From assembly GCA_907165135.1 (NCBI GenBank), contig OU015567.1:5213001-5277000 (forward strand): a stretch of DNA of 64,000 nt. The letters are read 5' to 3'. Both the position numbers and the translations under genes were made by a program. Positions 23,773 through 34,462 of this stretch are shown in pieces. The notes below the pieces were generated by a model. The model worked only from the letters and a program-made list of their open reading frames with translations. It had not been told where the DNA came from and ran no database searches. Source of the stretch: Oikopleura dioica. Its lineage: Eukaryota; Chordata; Appendicularia; Copelata; Oikopleuridae. Every line of letters begins with the position of its first letter. Within the stretch, counting starts at the first letter, position 1.

Positions 23773-26700
23773 ATGTCGGAAGTATACAATAGGGTTGGCC
23801 ATCCAAAAGTCGATGGCTGACGTGGTCGAACACTATATATTTTCTGAAAGCTCAGGAGCTGAGGATTCTAGTGGTAGCAATATTATGGGGATTGGGGATG
23901 GGAATCGGGGTTAAAATTGGGGAAAAGGATCAAAATTTTTTTGTTTATGAAAATTTGACTTCGACCCCTTATTCGAACGCTTTTGGGCCAGAGAATTCGA
24001 AAATAAATAAATTTTTGATTTTTTGAGTCGAAAAATAACGATTTCAGCCAAAAATCAAATCACTTGGCAGTTGGATTGGCCAAAAAAATCGGCCGTGGTG
24101 CGCCTGACACAAGTCACCCCTGGTCTGATACGCCTTCTTGAGAGGATTATAATAATCCGATTATTAGCCATTTATGGAAATTTTCAAAATTTTTATTAAA
24201 AACCATAATTTAAGTAAAAATCTGGACAAATTATATTTTAACAGTGAATGGGGGTGGGCGGGGTTTGGGACGCAACTGAGATTGATCAACTCGAAGCTCC
24301 CAGCCATTGTCAAGCCCCTTAATGTTAAAAATCAAGGAACGGGGCTGAGACGGCCCGAAGGGCCGTCAAGCCCCTTAATGTTAAAAATCAAGGAACGGGG
24401 CTGAGACGGCCCGAAGGGCCGTCAAGCCCCTTAATGTTAAAAATCAAGGAACGGGGCTGAGACGGCCCGAAGGGCCGTCAAGCCCCTTAATGTTAAAAAT
24501 CAAGGAACGGGGCTGAGACGGCCCGAAGGGCCGTCAAGCCCTTAATGTTAAAAATCAAGGAACGGGGCTGAGACGGCCCGAAGGGCCGTCAAGCCCCTTA
24601 ATGTTAAAAATCAAGGAACGGGGCTGAGACGGCCCGAAGGGCCGTCAAGCCCCTTAATGTTAAAAATCAAGGAACGGGGCTGAGACGGCCCGAAGGGCCG
24701 TCAAGCCCCTTAATGTTAAAAATCAAGGAACGGGGCTGAGACGGCCCGAAGGGCCGTCAAGCCCCTTAATGTTAAAATCAAGGAACGGGGCTGAGACGGC
24801 CCGAAGGGCCGTCAAGCCCTTAATGTTAAAAATCAAGGAACGGGGCTGAGACGGCCCGAAGGGCCGTCAAGCCCCTTAATGTTAAAAATCAAGGAACGGG
24901 GCTGAGACGGCCCGAAGGGCCGTCAAGCCCTTAATGTTAAAAATCAAGGAACGGGGCTGAGACGGCCCGAAGGGCCGTCAAGCCCCTTAATGTTAAAAAT
25001 CAAGGAACGGGGCTGAGACGGCCCGAAGGGCCGTCAAGCCCCTTAATGTTAAAAATCAAGGAACGGGGCTGAGACGGCCCGAAGGGCCGTCAAGCCCCTT
25101 AATGTTAAAAATCAAGGAACGGGGCTGAGACGGCCCGAAGGGCCGTCAAGCCCTTAATGTTAAAAATCAAGGAACGGGGCTGAGACGGCCCGAAGGGCCG
25201 TCAAGCCCCTTAATGTTAAAAATCAAGGAACGGGGCTGAGACGGCCCGAAGGGCCGTCAAGCCCCTTAATGTTAAAAATCAAGGAACGGGGCTGAGACGG
25301 CCCGAAGGGCCGTCAAGCCCTTAATGTTAAAAATCAAGGAACGGGGCTGAGACGGCCCGAAGGGCCGTCAAGCCCTTAATGTTAAAAATCAAGGAACGGG
25401 GCTGAGACGGCCCGAAGGGCCGTCAAGCCCCTTAATGTTAAAAATCAAGGAACGGGGCTGAGACGGCCCGAAGGGCCGTCAAGCCCCTTAATGTTAAAAA
25501 TCAAGGAACGGGGCTGAGACGGCCCGAAGGGCCGTCAAGCCCCTTAATGTTAAAAATCAAGGAACGGGGCTGAGACGGCCCGAAGGGCCGTCAAGCCCCT
25601 TAATGTTAAAAATCAAGGAACGGGGCTGAGACGGCCCGAAGGGCCGTCAAGCCCCTTAATGTTAAAAATCAAGGAACGGGGCTGAGACGGCCCGAAGGGC
25701 CGTCAAGCCCTTAATGTTAAAAATCAAGGAACGGGGCTGAGACGGCCCGAAGGGCCGTCAAGCCCTTAATGTTAAAAATCAAGGAACGGGGCTGAGACGG
25801 CCCGAAGGGCCGTCAAGCCCTTAATGTTAAAAATCAAGGAACGGGGCTGAGACGGCCCGAAGGGCCGTCAAGCCCCTTAATGTTAAAAATCAAGGAACGG
25901 GGCTGAGACGGCCCGAAGGGCCGTCAAGCCCCTTAATGTTAAAAATCAAGGAACGGGGCTGAGACGGCCCGAAGGGCCGTCAAGCCCCTTAATGTTAAAA
26001 ATCAAGGAACGGGGCTGAGACGGCCCGAAGGGCCGTCAAGCCCTTAATGTTAAAAATCAAGGAACGGGGCTGAGACGGCCCGAAGGGCCGTCAAGCCCCT
26101 TAATGTTAAAAATCAAGGAACGGGGCTGAGACGGCCCGAAGGGCCGTCAAGCCCTTAATGTTAAAAATCAAGGAACGGGGCTGAGACGGCCCGAAGGGCC
26201 GTCAAGCCCTTAATGTTAAAAATCAAGGAACGGGGCTGAGACGGCCCGAAGGGCCGTCAAGCCCCTTAATGTAAAAAATCAAGGAACGGGGCTGAGACGG
26301 CCCGAAGGGCCGTCAAGCCCCTTAATGTTAAAAATCAAGGAACGGGGCTGAGACGGCCCGAAGGGCCGTCAAGCCCCTTAATGTTAAAAATCAAGGAACG
26401 GGGCTGAGACGGCCCGAAGGGCCGTCAAGCCCCTTAATGTTAAAAATCAAGGAACGGGGCTGAGACGGCCCGAAGGAAAAAAATTGGTGAAATTCGTCTT
26501 TTTAGTGTTCTTTGAAGGGGCGGCGGGGTTAAACGAATTATTCGTTTACTATTTTGCCAAAGTCATGCTAAATAATAAGGTTTAATCTAAAAGTTTTAGA
26601 CTAAAACTTGTCGAAAACTCAGATCCTAATTATGAGCGGAAGGTGCCTTAACTGACGCAGAAAAATACGGAAATCGATGTTGACACCCTTAATATATATT

Positions 26701-29700
26701 TTTTCGATCTTGTGACTCTTTTTTACGTCATTATTAATCACTATCTTGAAAAAAAAAAATAAAGTGTTAGACGATTTCTTAATAAGTGCCATCCATTATT
26801 CGCAATTTTTCAATTTTTCGATTTTTTAACCTATCTTTGTCGGGCTGCCAAATTTTTTTCCCACCTGCTATTCAAAAGTTCAGGTACTTAAAATAAAGCT
26901 CAGACACTAGGCTATTAAATCCACATATCAAATCGACCGCGTCAGGGATCTTACTGTATAAAATTTTTCAAAATGTGAAGCTAGTGAGGTGAAATTCCAT
27001 GGGTCCAGTGAAGGTTTCCGCCCACCAATCCGAAATATGATTAATTTTTTATGTTGTATTTTTATGTTTATATTGCTTAGACGCTAAGCAACAAAAACTT
27101 ATTTAAAATGATCATCAACTATTGTCCAATCAGATTTCAGGAACGATTTTCTTCAACAAGTCAAGAATATTTCAAAAAAATTAGGTTTTCCAATAGCCAC
27201 GAGCTACCTGATTGGTCAATCCGGCTAATTCTTTCGGAGGATATGTTTTTTGACCCGAGGAATCTAAATATGACCAAATTTTTCACCCCACGTGACCTCG
27301 ACCCAAAGATGGCCAACCCTAGTATACAAAAAAGTGAAATCGGGCAAACTGAAGCTAAAAGGCGACGATACAGACGAAAAACGCCGGGCGAAGAAGAAGG
27401 CGAAAAAGGAGAAAAAAGCGCGAAAAAGAAAGCTGAACGAGGGCATCGATGAAGACGAAGAGCTCCACGCTGGATGGTACAAGGTGAGGCTTCAAATGAA
27501 GGGTTGTTTTTCAACAGCGCGGGTTTCGCTGTTTTGAGAATTATTGTTTTTGCGAGCGATCTCGGCAGTCGCGCCGAGCGAGTCTTGTCACAATTCACTG
27601 CCAATATAAAAGATTGAACGTGAAGAAATGCTTCTCATACTTGGAGATAATCTGAGATGAAGTATTTCCCTGTTTTTTGCTTGGCTGCAAAGGAAGCTTG
27701 ATAAAAAGAGAAAAAATTAGTTCTTTGACTGAAAAAGTGTGACAGGCTTTTGGCCTTTGTTAAAACCTGAGTCAGCTTCTCTTAAGCCTTTTGAAGACCC
27801 TGACTCATCTCTGTATATAGGAAATAAAGCAAAGAATGACACACTGCGACAGGTAGCTGAGTCTAGGGTCCTCTATTATTAAATTTTTATCACTCCAAAA
27901 AGGCCGCGGCAAGTTGCGCCGACGGAAATAATGGTGGCTGTTCCCACTACTGTAATGGACACACCAACGTCTGCGAATGCCCTTCCTGTTGGATTTTGAA
28001 GGATGACGGGGTCACTTGCACTCCCGATCCGGCGAAGATGGCGATCACTTGCGATCAGACTGGGATGGCGCTGGAACTCGACTTGTGCATCTACACTGGC
28101 GACCCAAGCGATTCGATCACCCTTGCTTTCGACCAGCAAAACTGCACTTCTCAACGAGACTTCGACAACGATAAGTTCTTGATTGAAACTCCACTTGATG
28201 GCTGCGCGACGACGACTTCTACTGAAGGTGACGATATTGTCTTCAAGAATACCATCAGCGTTCTTTCTCGACACAACAACTATGGAATCGACCTCAATTC
28301 CGATGTCAACATCGAAGCTCAGGAAATTTGTAAAGCATTGTAGGATTTTTCTCTCTTTTAGCCCATAAGAAGCCATTTTACTTGTTGCCAACCAAAAAGT
28401 CTGCCCCATAAAAACCGTTTTATAAATATAAAAAGTGCCGATTCTCTGCTTTCGTCTCTGAAGTCACCTCTGGAAACTACACCAATTCTCCAGCGGTGCA
28501 AGAAGTTGGCTCATCTGGAATGGGAACATTCGAATTCAACGCCGACTTTTTCACCGACGACGATTTTAGCCAGGAAGTCGACTCTACAGACGTCCAAGTC
28601 GTCGGAGAAGAAGTTTTCTTTGGAATGTCGCTGGCTACTCCCATTGACGGAATTTCCTTCACCGTTGATAGCTGCCAAGTCCAAGGGCCAAGCTACGACA
28701 CCACCGCTTCTTTCGACGTGTTCAAAGATGGCTGCGCCAATTCTGTGGTCAACAACGACGCGGTCGCCCAAGAATTCGAAGTGACCGACCAATTCAAGCT
28801 CTCTTACCACGCTTTCCAATTCTCTGGAAACGAAAATCGCGAAACAACGGAGATGAAGATGGTCTGCCACGTCCACATCTGTCGCAACGGCATCTGTCCC
28901 ATCAGCGAGCCTAACTGCTGATTTCTTTAACCCTTTCTGTGAACTTGTCATTTTCTGCTTTTTCAAATAAATCAACGCCAGACTAAAATTTTCTATTCAA
29001 GCTTTTTCTTCAAAAGTTATTTTGACGAGGCTTATTTGCGATTTATTCCAAAATACACCTTTCTTCTATTTTTTCGTATTACGGGGTTTTATTTGGTATC
29101 TTGGTTTAACCTGCAAGAACAGGTTAAAATGATGACGAAATAGTTTTTTCTTGTCCCTTCGGTCTATTTGATGCTTTTTCTAAAATATTTTGCGTTCAAA
29201 TAACAAGCTGTTTCAGTACAGCGATGTGGAAATGATGAAACCAGGGCTGACGGCGCTTGAATTCGGCGATCGAACATATGTTTTCTCGTTGGACACGGGC
29301 TTGTTTACGCTTGGCGCGCCCAGAAAGGACGAGGGAGGCGCCCCAGCACCCGAAGGAAATGGTTTTACACACTGTTTTACATTGTTTCATTCATTTTAGA
29401 CGGCTCCCTGGAAGTGTGAGTCAAAATAAAGTGCTTATTTCGATTACAGTAGTCAAAAACGGGGCTTATTTTCTACTCTAGTCAAGAAAAAGAAAGGCTC
29501 AGATACTTGCGCAGAAACCTGAGTCAGGGTCCTGTTAAAGCTTGACTGTTTTAACACAGGTTTTTACGCAGGTTTTCGAGTTGCGGAGCCTATCCTAGAA
29601 AACCATTTGGAAAGAACAGTACTTTCTATCGAAAATATCAAACACGAAGATCGCCTTGAAATCTGGCTACGGAAAGTATCTCGGCGTGGACAAGCAAGGC

Positions 29701-31158
29701 CTCGTCATCGGCAGATCGGATGCAATTACCCCGCTGGAGCAATTTGAACCAGGTACGACCGAAATTGAACTGAGAGAAAACTGGATTACTGGTCACTCTT
29801 CGATCGGATTAATTAAAATGTGGCGTCATCGACTCATCGCTGAATTCTAGTTTGGCAAAAAGTCGATGGAAAAGAAAAATGCGCCCTGATCGCCTCGAAT
29901 GGCTGCTTTATTGAGTTCAACGAAGAGGGCGATCTAGTTGCGACGAAGCGAAATGCAGAAGAGGTAATTAAGGCGCGCTCCCTGGATTCTTTCTCATATA
30001 AACAAGGCCACAGATTGGAGATGGAGGAATTTGTGAAATTTTTGTTTGCCCATTATCTCCAAGTTTCTCATTTAGAAGAGAGGCGTTATTCTCTTGAAAA
30101 CAAAGAATTTGAGCGTATCTTTGGTAGTATCTGGGGTCGGCAACCCATCTTTTAAACAAAAGATGGGAAAGGGAAAGATGGGTTTTCCGAAAGATGGGAA
30201 AGATGGGTTTCAAAGATGGGAAAGTTGGGTTTCCTTAAAGATGGGAAAGGTGGGTTCCAAAGATGGGTTAGCAGCAAAAAGCAGCCAAAGAAAGCTTCCC
30301 GAGCTGATACTTCAAGTTCCAGTATTTCGAAAACATAAAATCAGGAAATTAAGCTGGGAGTACATTTTTCTTTCATAGGCGAAAGCCATCTTTCCCATCT
30401 TTCGAACCCATCTTTCCCATCTTTGACACCCATCTTTTGAAAACCCATCTTTCCCATCATTCAGACCAAAAGATGGGTGAGGGAAAAAAGACAAAAACCC
30501 ATCTTTCCCACCTTTCCCCTAACCAATCTTTCCCATCATTCCCATCTTTGAAAGATGGGTCGCCGACCTCAGGGTAGTACCTGACTCAGGTTTTAGGCTG
30601 GTTGCCGAGTAATGGACTAGAAAATAAGGGTGTCAGCAAGCGTAGTCATTGACATAAACCCTCTTTCAACTAATAATCGGGTAACGAATGTAGAACCTCT
30701 TAGCATTGGCACTAGAATCACTATATAATTACTATATAATTCTCGTAATTCCTGATTAGCTTACAAAATTACAAAAATGACAAGAGAAAGCCATGTTCCC
30801 AAAACATGTTTCGCCACGAGCCTCCACGAAAATCCATTCTCCCCAATTCGTAATTATCAAATTTTGCAATCAAACAGCATCTATTCTAACATCCCTTTCT
30901 TTTTGCTAGGGAAACTACCTGAGCATCCGCACGAACATTCCCAAGCCCGAAGTAAACGTCGTTCCTTTCGAAGAACAAGGCGACGCGGCCGATGTCGAGC
31001 TCAAAATCGCCAAGAAGTATCAACACTGGCAAGATATGAAAATGAAGATCAACAAGAACGACATCAAAGAGGTCGAAATCGCGAAGAAAAAAGGACGGCT
31101 CCACGCTTGTCTGCTAGACAGACGCGCCGCCATGAAATCTGATAAATACTGCAAATAA
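23773..31158 (+). CDS. FRG1: FRG1, first coding exon split by a transposon
   Basis: Nuclear/nucleolar actin-bundling and RNA-associated protein linked to splicing. Coding segments: 23773-23789, then 27330-27483 (together the original exon 1), 29217-29355 (or -29361), 29615-29752, 29851-29963 and 30910-31158; about 269 aa if the insertion is ignored (human 258). Conserved: [17 protein letters not shown] start, Lys-rich nuclear signal, fascin-like beta-trefoil ([30 protein letters not shown]), and C-terminal [16 protein letters not shown] 3,532-bp hAT-like element with an 8-bp target duplication sits after codon 5. Simple GT-AG removal at the insertion borders does not restore frame; a GT at 23782 with an AG at 27350-27351 would keep frame but lose ten codons. 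The allele may be broken, or non-canonically spliced. Intron 1 holds a complete EGF-ZP gene; intron 4 holds a second hAT-like MITE. CTTTAG directly precedes the start, as in a trans-splice acceptor. Confidence 0.88.
23790..27321. mobile_element. Non-autonomous hAT-like element carrying a satellite array
   Basis: Both ends read TAGGGTTGGCCATC inward (14 bp perfect, weaker similarity for ~25 bp more, including a shared CACGTGG/GACGTGG). The element is flanked on both sides by GTATACAA (23782-23789 and 27322-27329). Eight-base target duplications and (C/T)AGGG termini are typical of hAT transposons. No transposase frame is present. The interior is a ~2.2-kb tandem array of a 56-bp unit, with ~500 bp and ~840 bp of unique AT-rich sequence on the two sides. 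Joining the flanks across one copy of the duplication restores the FRG1 reading frame. Confidence 0.87.
24309..26476. repeat. 56-bp tandem satellite, about 39 copies
   Basis: Near-identical head-to-tail units, mostly 56 bp, with 55-bp variants that lack one C in the CCCC run. Each unit carries a perfect hairpin GACGGCCCGAAGGGCCGTC (8-bp stem, GAA loop) and a second inverted pair AGCCCC ... GGGGCT around an AT-rich loop. Only a few point changes are seen (for example at ~24775 and ~26273), which points to recent expansion or homogenisation. No spacer diversity exists, so it is not CRISPR-like. Sits inside the hAT-like element. Confidence 0.97.
27657..28921 (+). CDS. Secreted EGF-ZP domain protein inside FRG1 intron 1
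   Basis: Extracellular matrix-type protein. Exons 27657-27692, 27903-28322 and 28436-28921; 313 aa. A short signal sequence ([14 protein letters not shown]) leads into one EGF-like domain ([13 protein letters not shown] ... CECPSC ... C; residues ~16-48), then a complete ZP domain (residues ~50-313) with conserved cysteines and a C-terminal [12 protein letters not shown] block. No transmembrane segment or GPI tail, so probably secreted. Both introns start with GA and end with AG (AAAG|GAAGC and CAG|GAAAT). The second is supported by paralogs, in which a Cys follows directly at that position (compare AKCEY, ATCEY, AQCRF). Transcribed in the same direction as its host gene. AATAAA lies at about 28966. 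Confidence 0.82.
29508..29578. repeat. CCTGAGTCAGG-family MITE in FRG1 intron 2
   Basis: GCAGAAACCTGAGTCAGGGT at the left and TTTTAACACAGGTTTTTACG at the right; imperfect palindrome of the same family as 44321-44488. Confidence 0.65.
30131..30572. mobile_element. hAT-like MITE with AAAGATGGG minisatellite arms
   Basis: Ends CTGGGGTCGGCAACCCATCTT and, on the other strand, CTGAGGTCGGCGACCCATCTT. The flanks are GGTAGTAT (30123-30130) and GGTAGTAC (30573-30580), a 7/8 match and so a likely 8-bp target duplication. Each arm is built from 9-10-bp tandem units AAAGATGGG, inverted between arms. The GGGGTCGGCAACCC terminus is like that of many animal hAT MITEs. Lies in FRG1 intron 4. Confidence 0.75.
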
Positions 31159-31667
31159 CTGCCAATACAAGCATAATTACTGTCGATTACTGTCAGTTCA
31201 AAAATAGCATTTAAAATGAATATTTTGCATTTCGAAATAAGGGTGTCACCTTAGTAAGGAAGGACAATTTTCCATAAAAAGCCGCCCTCATCTCTTACAA
31301 GCTCAAAGCCGCTAGCGGCTTCTCCAGTTTAATCAATTTTTTTGGAATAAGGGAGTCAACATGTTAGCTTTGAAAGAAAATTCATCATTTTAGCATAGAA
31401 AGTTCACCAAAGAAAGATTCAATAAGCTCAAAAAAGTGCTGTTAATTGCTCGGTTGAGCGCAACAAAGTGGTGAAATGGCGCGTTCTGCGAAGCCCCGTC
31501 GCCGTGAAAATGAAACAAAGAACCTGTGGGTCGGGCTAAGCTGTTGAATTTGCATTTTGAATTACGCTCAACTCAGCGTTCTCTATACTTAGACAGCCCC
31601 CGCTCTGAGTCGGTCGATTCAAGAGCGTTCAAGTTTTGTTTTTGTTTGAATTCAAAGTTGATCCTCA

Positions 31668-31775
31668 AAACCTGTGTAGAAATCCTGAGTCAGGTTCTGA
31701 ATAGCTGAGATAAAAAGCCGCGTAGCGGCTTTTATTAGACCCTAAGCCTGACTCAGGTTTTCTACACAGGTTGCT
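31668..31775. repeat. CCTGAGTCAGG-family MITE copy
   Basis: AACCTGTGTAGAAATCCTGA at left, CTGACTCAGGTTTTCTACAC at right, with the central hairpin AGCCGCGTAGCGGCTTT. A further half copy follows at about 31785-31800. Confidence 0.75.
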
Positions 31776-32062
31776 GAGCAAATGAAGAAACCTGACTCAG
31801 GAAATGCTCCAAAACAGTAGCGCGGCAAAATGGCGATACGCTCTCTTCAAAGCTAAAATATTATTTTCGCGACCTTCCAAAAACGTCAAACGCGAGTGGT
31901 TATCTTTCTTCGGAAAGAAAAACACAGACGTTCACTTTCTTTTTCCTCGCTTCTAAAGCGCTAGAATGACACGATTAATTGGCGCTAAATTGAAATCAAG
32001 GGCGCTTGATTTTGTTTTTAGACAAATTAGATTTGTTTTCTGACAAGTTTCTTGTTTGTAGA

Positions 32063-32765
32063 ATGGTGGCGAATGATTATCAGTACATTTTGGAAAACAT
32101 GCAGAAGGAGCTTGAAACTCAGGCGGAAAAGGTCGGAGAATTGACGAAGGAACGAGACAACGCGGGGAAGAAAATCGGAGCGTTGGAGGCTCAGCTCAGC
32201 GAGACGAAGGTTGTTTTGGATGAACTAGGTAAGTCCTGAGCGGGAGACGCAGGCCTGTGTAAGAGACCTGAGTCAGGGTCCTGAAAGAAGCTCATAGAGC
32301 ATCTGCATTTTCATAGTCCTGACTCAGGTTATTTCGGGTTGCCGACCTCTTGACACGGATTTAGCAGACTTTCGATAATCAATTTTAAACTTGCCCGTTT
32401 TTCCCTGTGTTTAATCTTGTTTCTAGAGCTGATCGGTGATGATGCGACAATCTACAAGCTCTTGGGCCCGGTCTTGGTCAAGCAAGAGCGCGAACTCGCC
32501 CTGGCGACGATCAAGAATCGAAAATCCCACATGGAAACTGAGCTCAAACGGTACAACCTTTTCCTTCTCTTTTCAACTAAATATCCCCTTTAGTTGCTCG
32601 CAAACGGTAAACGATGTTAGCAAGAAAATCGCCAAAGAACAAGATAATCTCAGGTAAAATTCAAGAGCGCTTTCATTTCCTCCATTTCAACATGAATTTA
32701 CAAGGGACCTCCACATGAAAAGCCAACACGTCAAACAAGCGCTCATGGGTGCTCCTCAACAGTAG
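32063..32765 (+). CDS. PFDN6: Prefoldin subunit 6
   Basis: Beta-type subunit of the hexameric prefoldin co-chaperone, which passes nascent actin and tubulin to CCT in the cytosol. Exons 32063-32228, 32427-32550, 32594-32653 and 32705-32765; 136 aa, close to human (129). N- and C-terminal coiled coils flank the diagnostic beta-hairpin KLLGPVLVKQE. TTTGTAG ends one base before the start codon with no upstream exon in sight, consistent with trans-splicing. Intron 1 holds a CCTGAGTCAGG MITE (32252-32342). Confidence 0.94.
32252..32342. repeat. CCTGAGTCAGG-family MITE in PFDN6 intron 1
   Basis: Left GTAAGAGACCTGAGTCAGGG, right TCCTGACTCAGGTTATTTCG; same family. Confidence 0.65.
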
Positions 32766-34462
32766 GAAGAGTTGAACCACTTTTTGAACCACCAATTTGG
32801 AACCAAAAATGGAACCATCCCGATTTTGCCTAACTATTATTTACCAACACATGTTTTGACCGCCTAAATCCTTCTAGAGCTCACCAAGATGATACAACTG
32901 TAATTTACTGTAAGCTTCAATTATGATGATTACTGTAATAAACAAGCCTAAATACTTCACAAAAATGATCGAATCCCAACCCAAGATTCGTGAAGGGAAT
33001 CGAGGTTGGTCCATTTTTCTGTTGTTGTTTTCCCGTTATCACGAAAGGCCCTTTATGATTCATATTTTTCTTTCCTAAGGGTCTACCTTAGGGTATTAAG
33101 AGGTTGAATTGTCCATTAATTAGCGGTCATCAGAGTGGAGTACAGTTAGCTTTCGGGAATAGGCGATTAGGAAAGAAACTTAAGGGATTCACTCCCTTAA
33201 TCGATAATGAGCACTTCGGATGTAGTTTTTGGGCGGATACCCTTATTTCTATGTAGATATTTTTAGGCCTTATTGTATTAGTATTAATTTCGCGATATTT
33301 TTTTCACATCGATTTTCCGCGAAAAGACGCGGTTCGTCGCATTCTCGCGAGATTCTTCTTTTATTCCGCCACACGTCGGAAATATTCGACTTTGAGGGCG
33401 GTTTTGTGGGAGCCAGGAAAACGGTTTAAGATTTCGCAAAGTACCGCAGTTACGCTCTAATTGCGTTGCGCGAAAATTTCCAGTGAACGAATTTCCAACG
33501 CGCGTAATTTCGGAATCGCCAGCTCGAAAAATTGCAGGTTTCAGGGTTTTAGATGGACGGAAGCTCGTGGCTTTATCTTCACTTTTATATCGTAAGGTTC
33601 AGGAAATTATATAGAAGTGAAGAAATTAAGGATATCTACGTTTTTTCTAAATGAACACTTGCCCTGTGCTTCTAGCTCAGTTCCTGTGAACTATGATCAG
33701 TGTCAGGATTCCTGACTCAGAAAAATTTCATAAAAGCCTTAATTTTGATCAGAAACACAGGTTGTGCTCCTGCGTAGAAAACCTGAGTCAGGGTCTGAAA
33801 GTAAAAAAAGTCTCTTTCAAACCCTGACTCAGGTTTTTCACGCAGTTTGCTCCGCACCAAATTTACTCCAGACATAGTTGTCGAGAATGGTCCTTTTCTG
33901 ACTCATGCCGACCAACAGAACCCACAAATTCTAGTGCACATTTAAAGAAAAACCACGAAAAGGAAGAATGTTATTGTCAAGAACAAGACGCACGGAATGT
34001 CCAATAAAGCGAATGGCTAACCACTAGAATCCGTTGCCAGTTTAGAACATATTCTCCCAGATCACTACAATTACTCTGAGAGCTTCAAGCTGCTCTTACT
34101 TGAAGGAATTTATAAGATGGGCTTTCCATCGAAGTTCAAATTTAACTCAACTTCTGGACATCTCAGCTCAGCTTTCTGGGAGTTGGTTTTCCTTAGGGTC
34201 GATCCCTGATCTTCACAGAAACAGGTTTCAAGTCAGGTCCTGACTCAGGACCCTGAGCTGGGAATACAGGTCTTCCACCAAGAAAAAGAATAATTTTGTC
34301 GTCAAACTCAGGTTAGGAGCTCAAAAAACAGGATACAGACCCTGACTCAGGTTTTTACACAGGATTTCGAAGAGCTTATGAATCGAATTTTCAGCTTTGT
34401 AAAGAATTTATTTACAGTAATTTTCAAAATTTTCACTATTTTTCTCATTTTTTTGCATATTT
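32766..34462. other. Repeat-rich region, no gene seen
   Basis: Contains at least three CCTGAGTCAGG-type palindromes (about 33700-33760, 33775-33850 and 34201-34368) and several CCCTTAAT motifs. No convincing exon on either strand. Confidence 0.45.

Noticed and set aside
24309-26476. CRISPR-like appearance of a regular array
   Set aside because: Units are contiguous and near-identical with no unique spacers, and the context is eukaryotic; it is a satellite.
23790-27321. Transposase gene in the hAT-like element
   Set aside because: No frame long enough or with hAT-family blocks; the element is non-autonomous.
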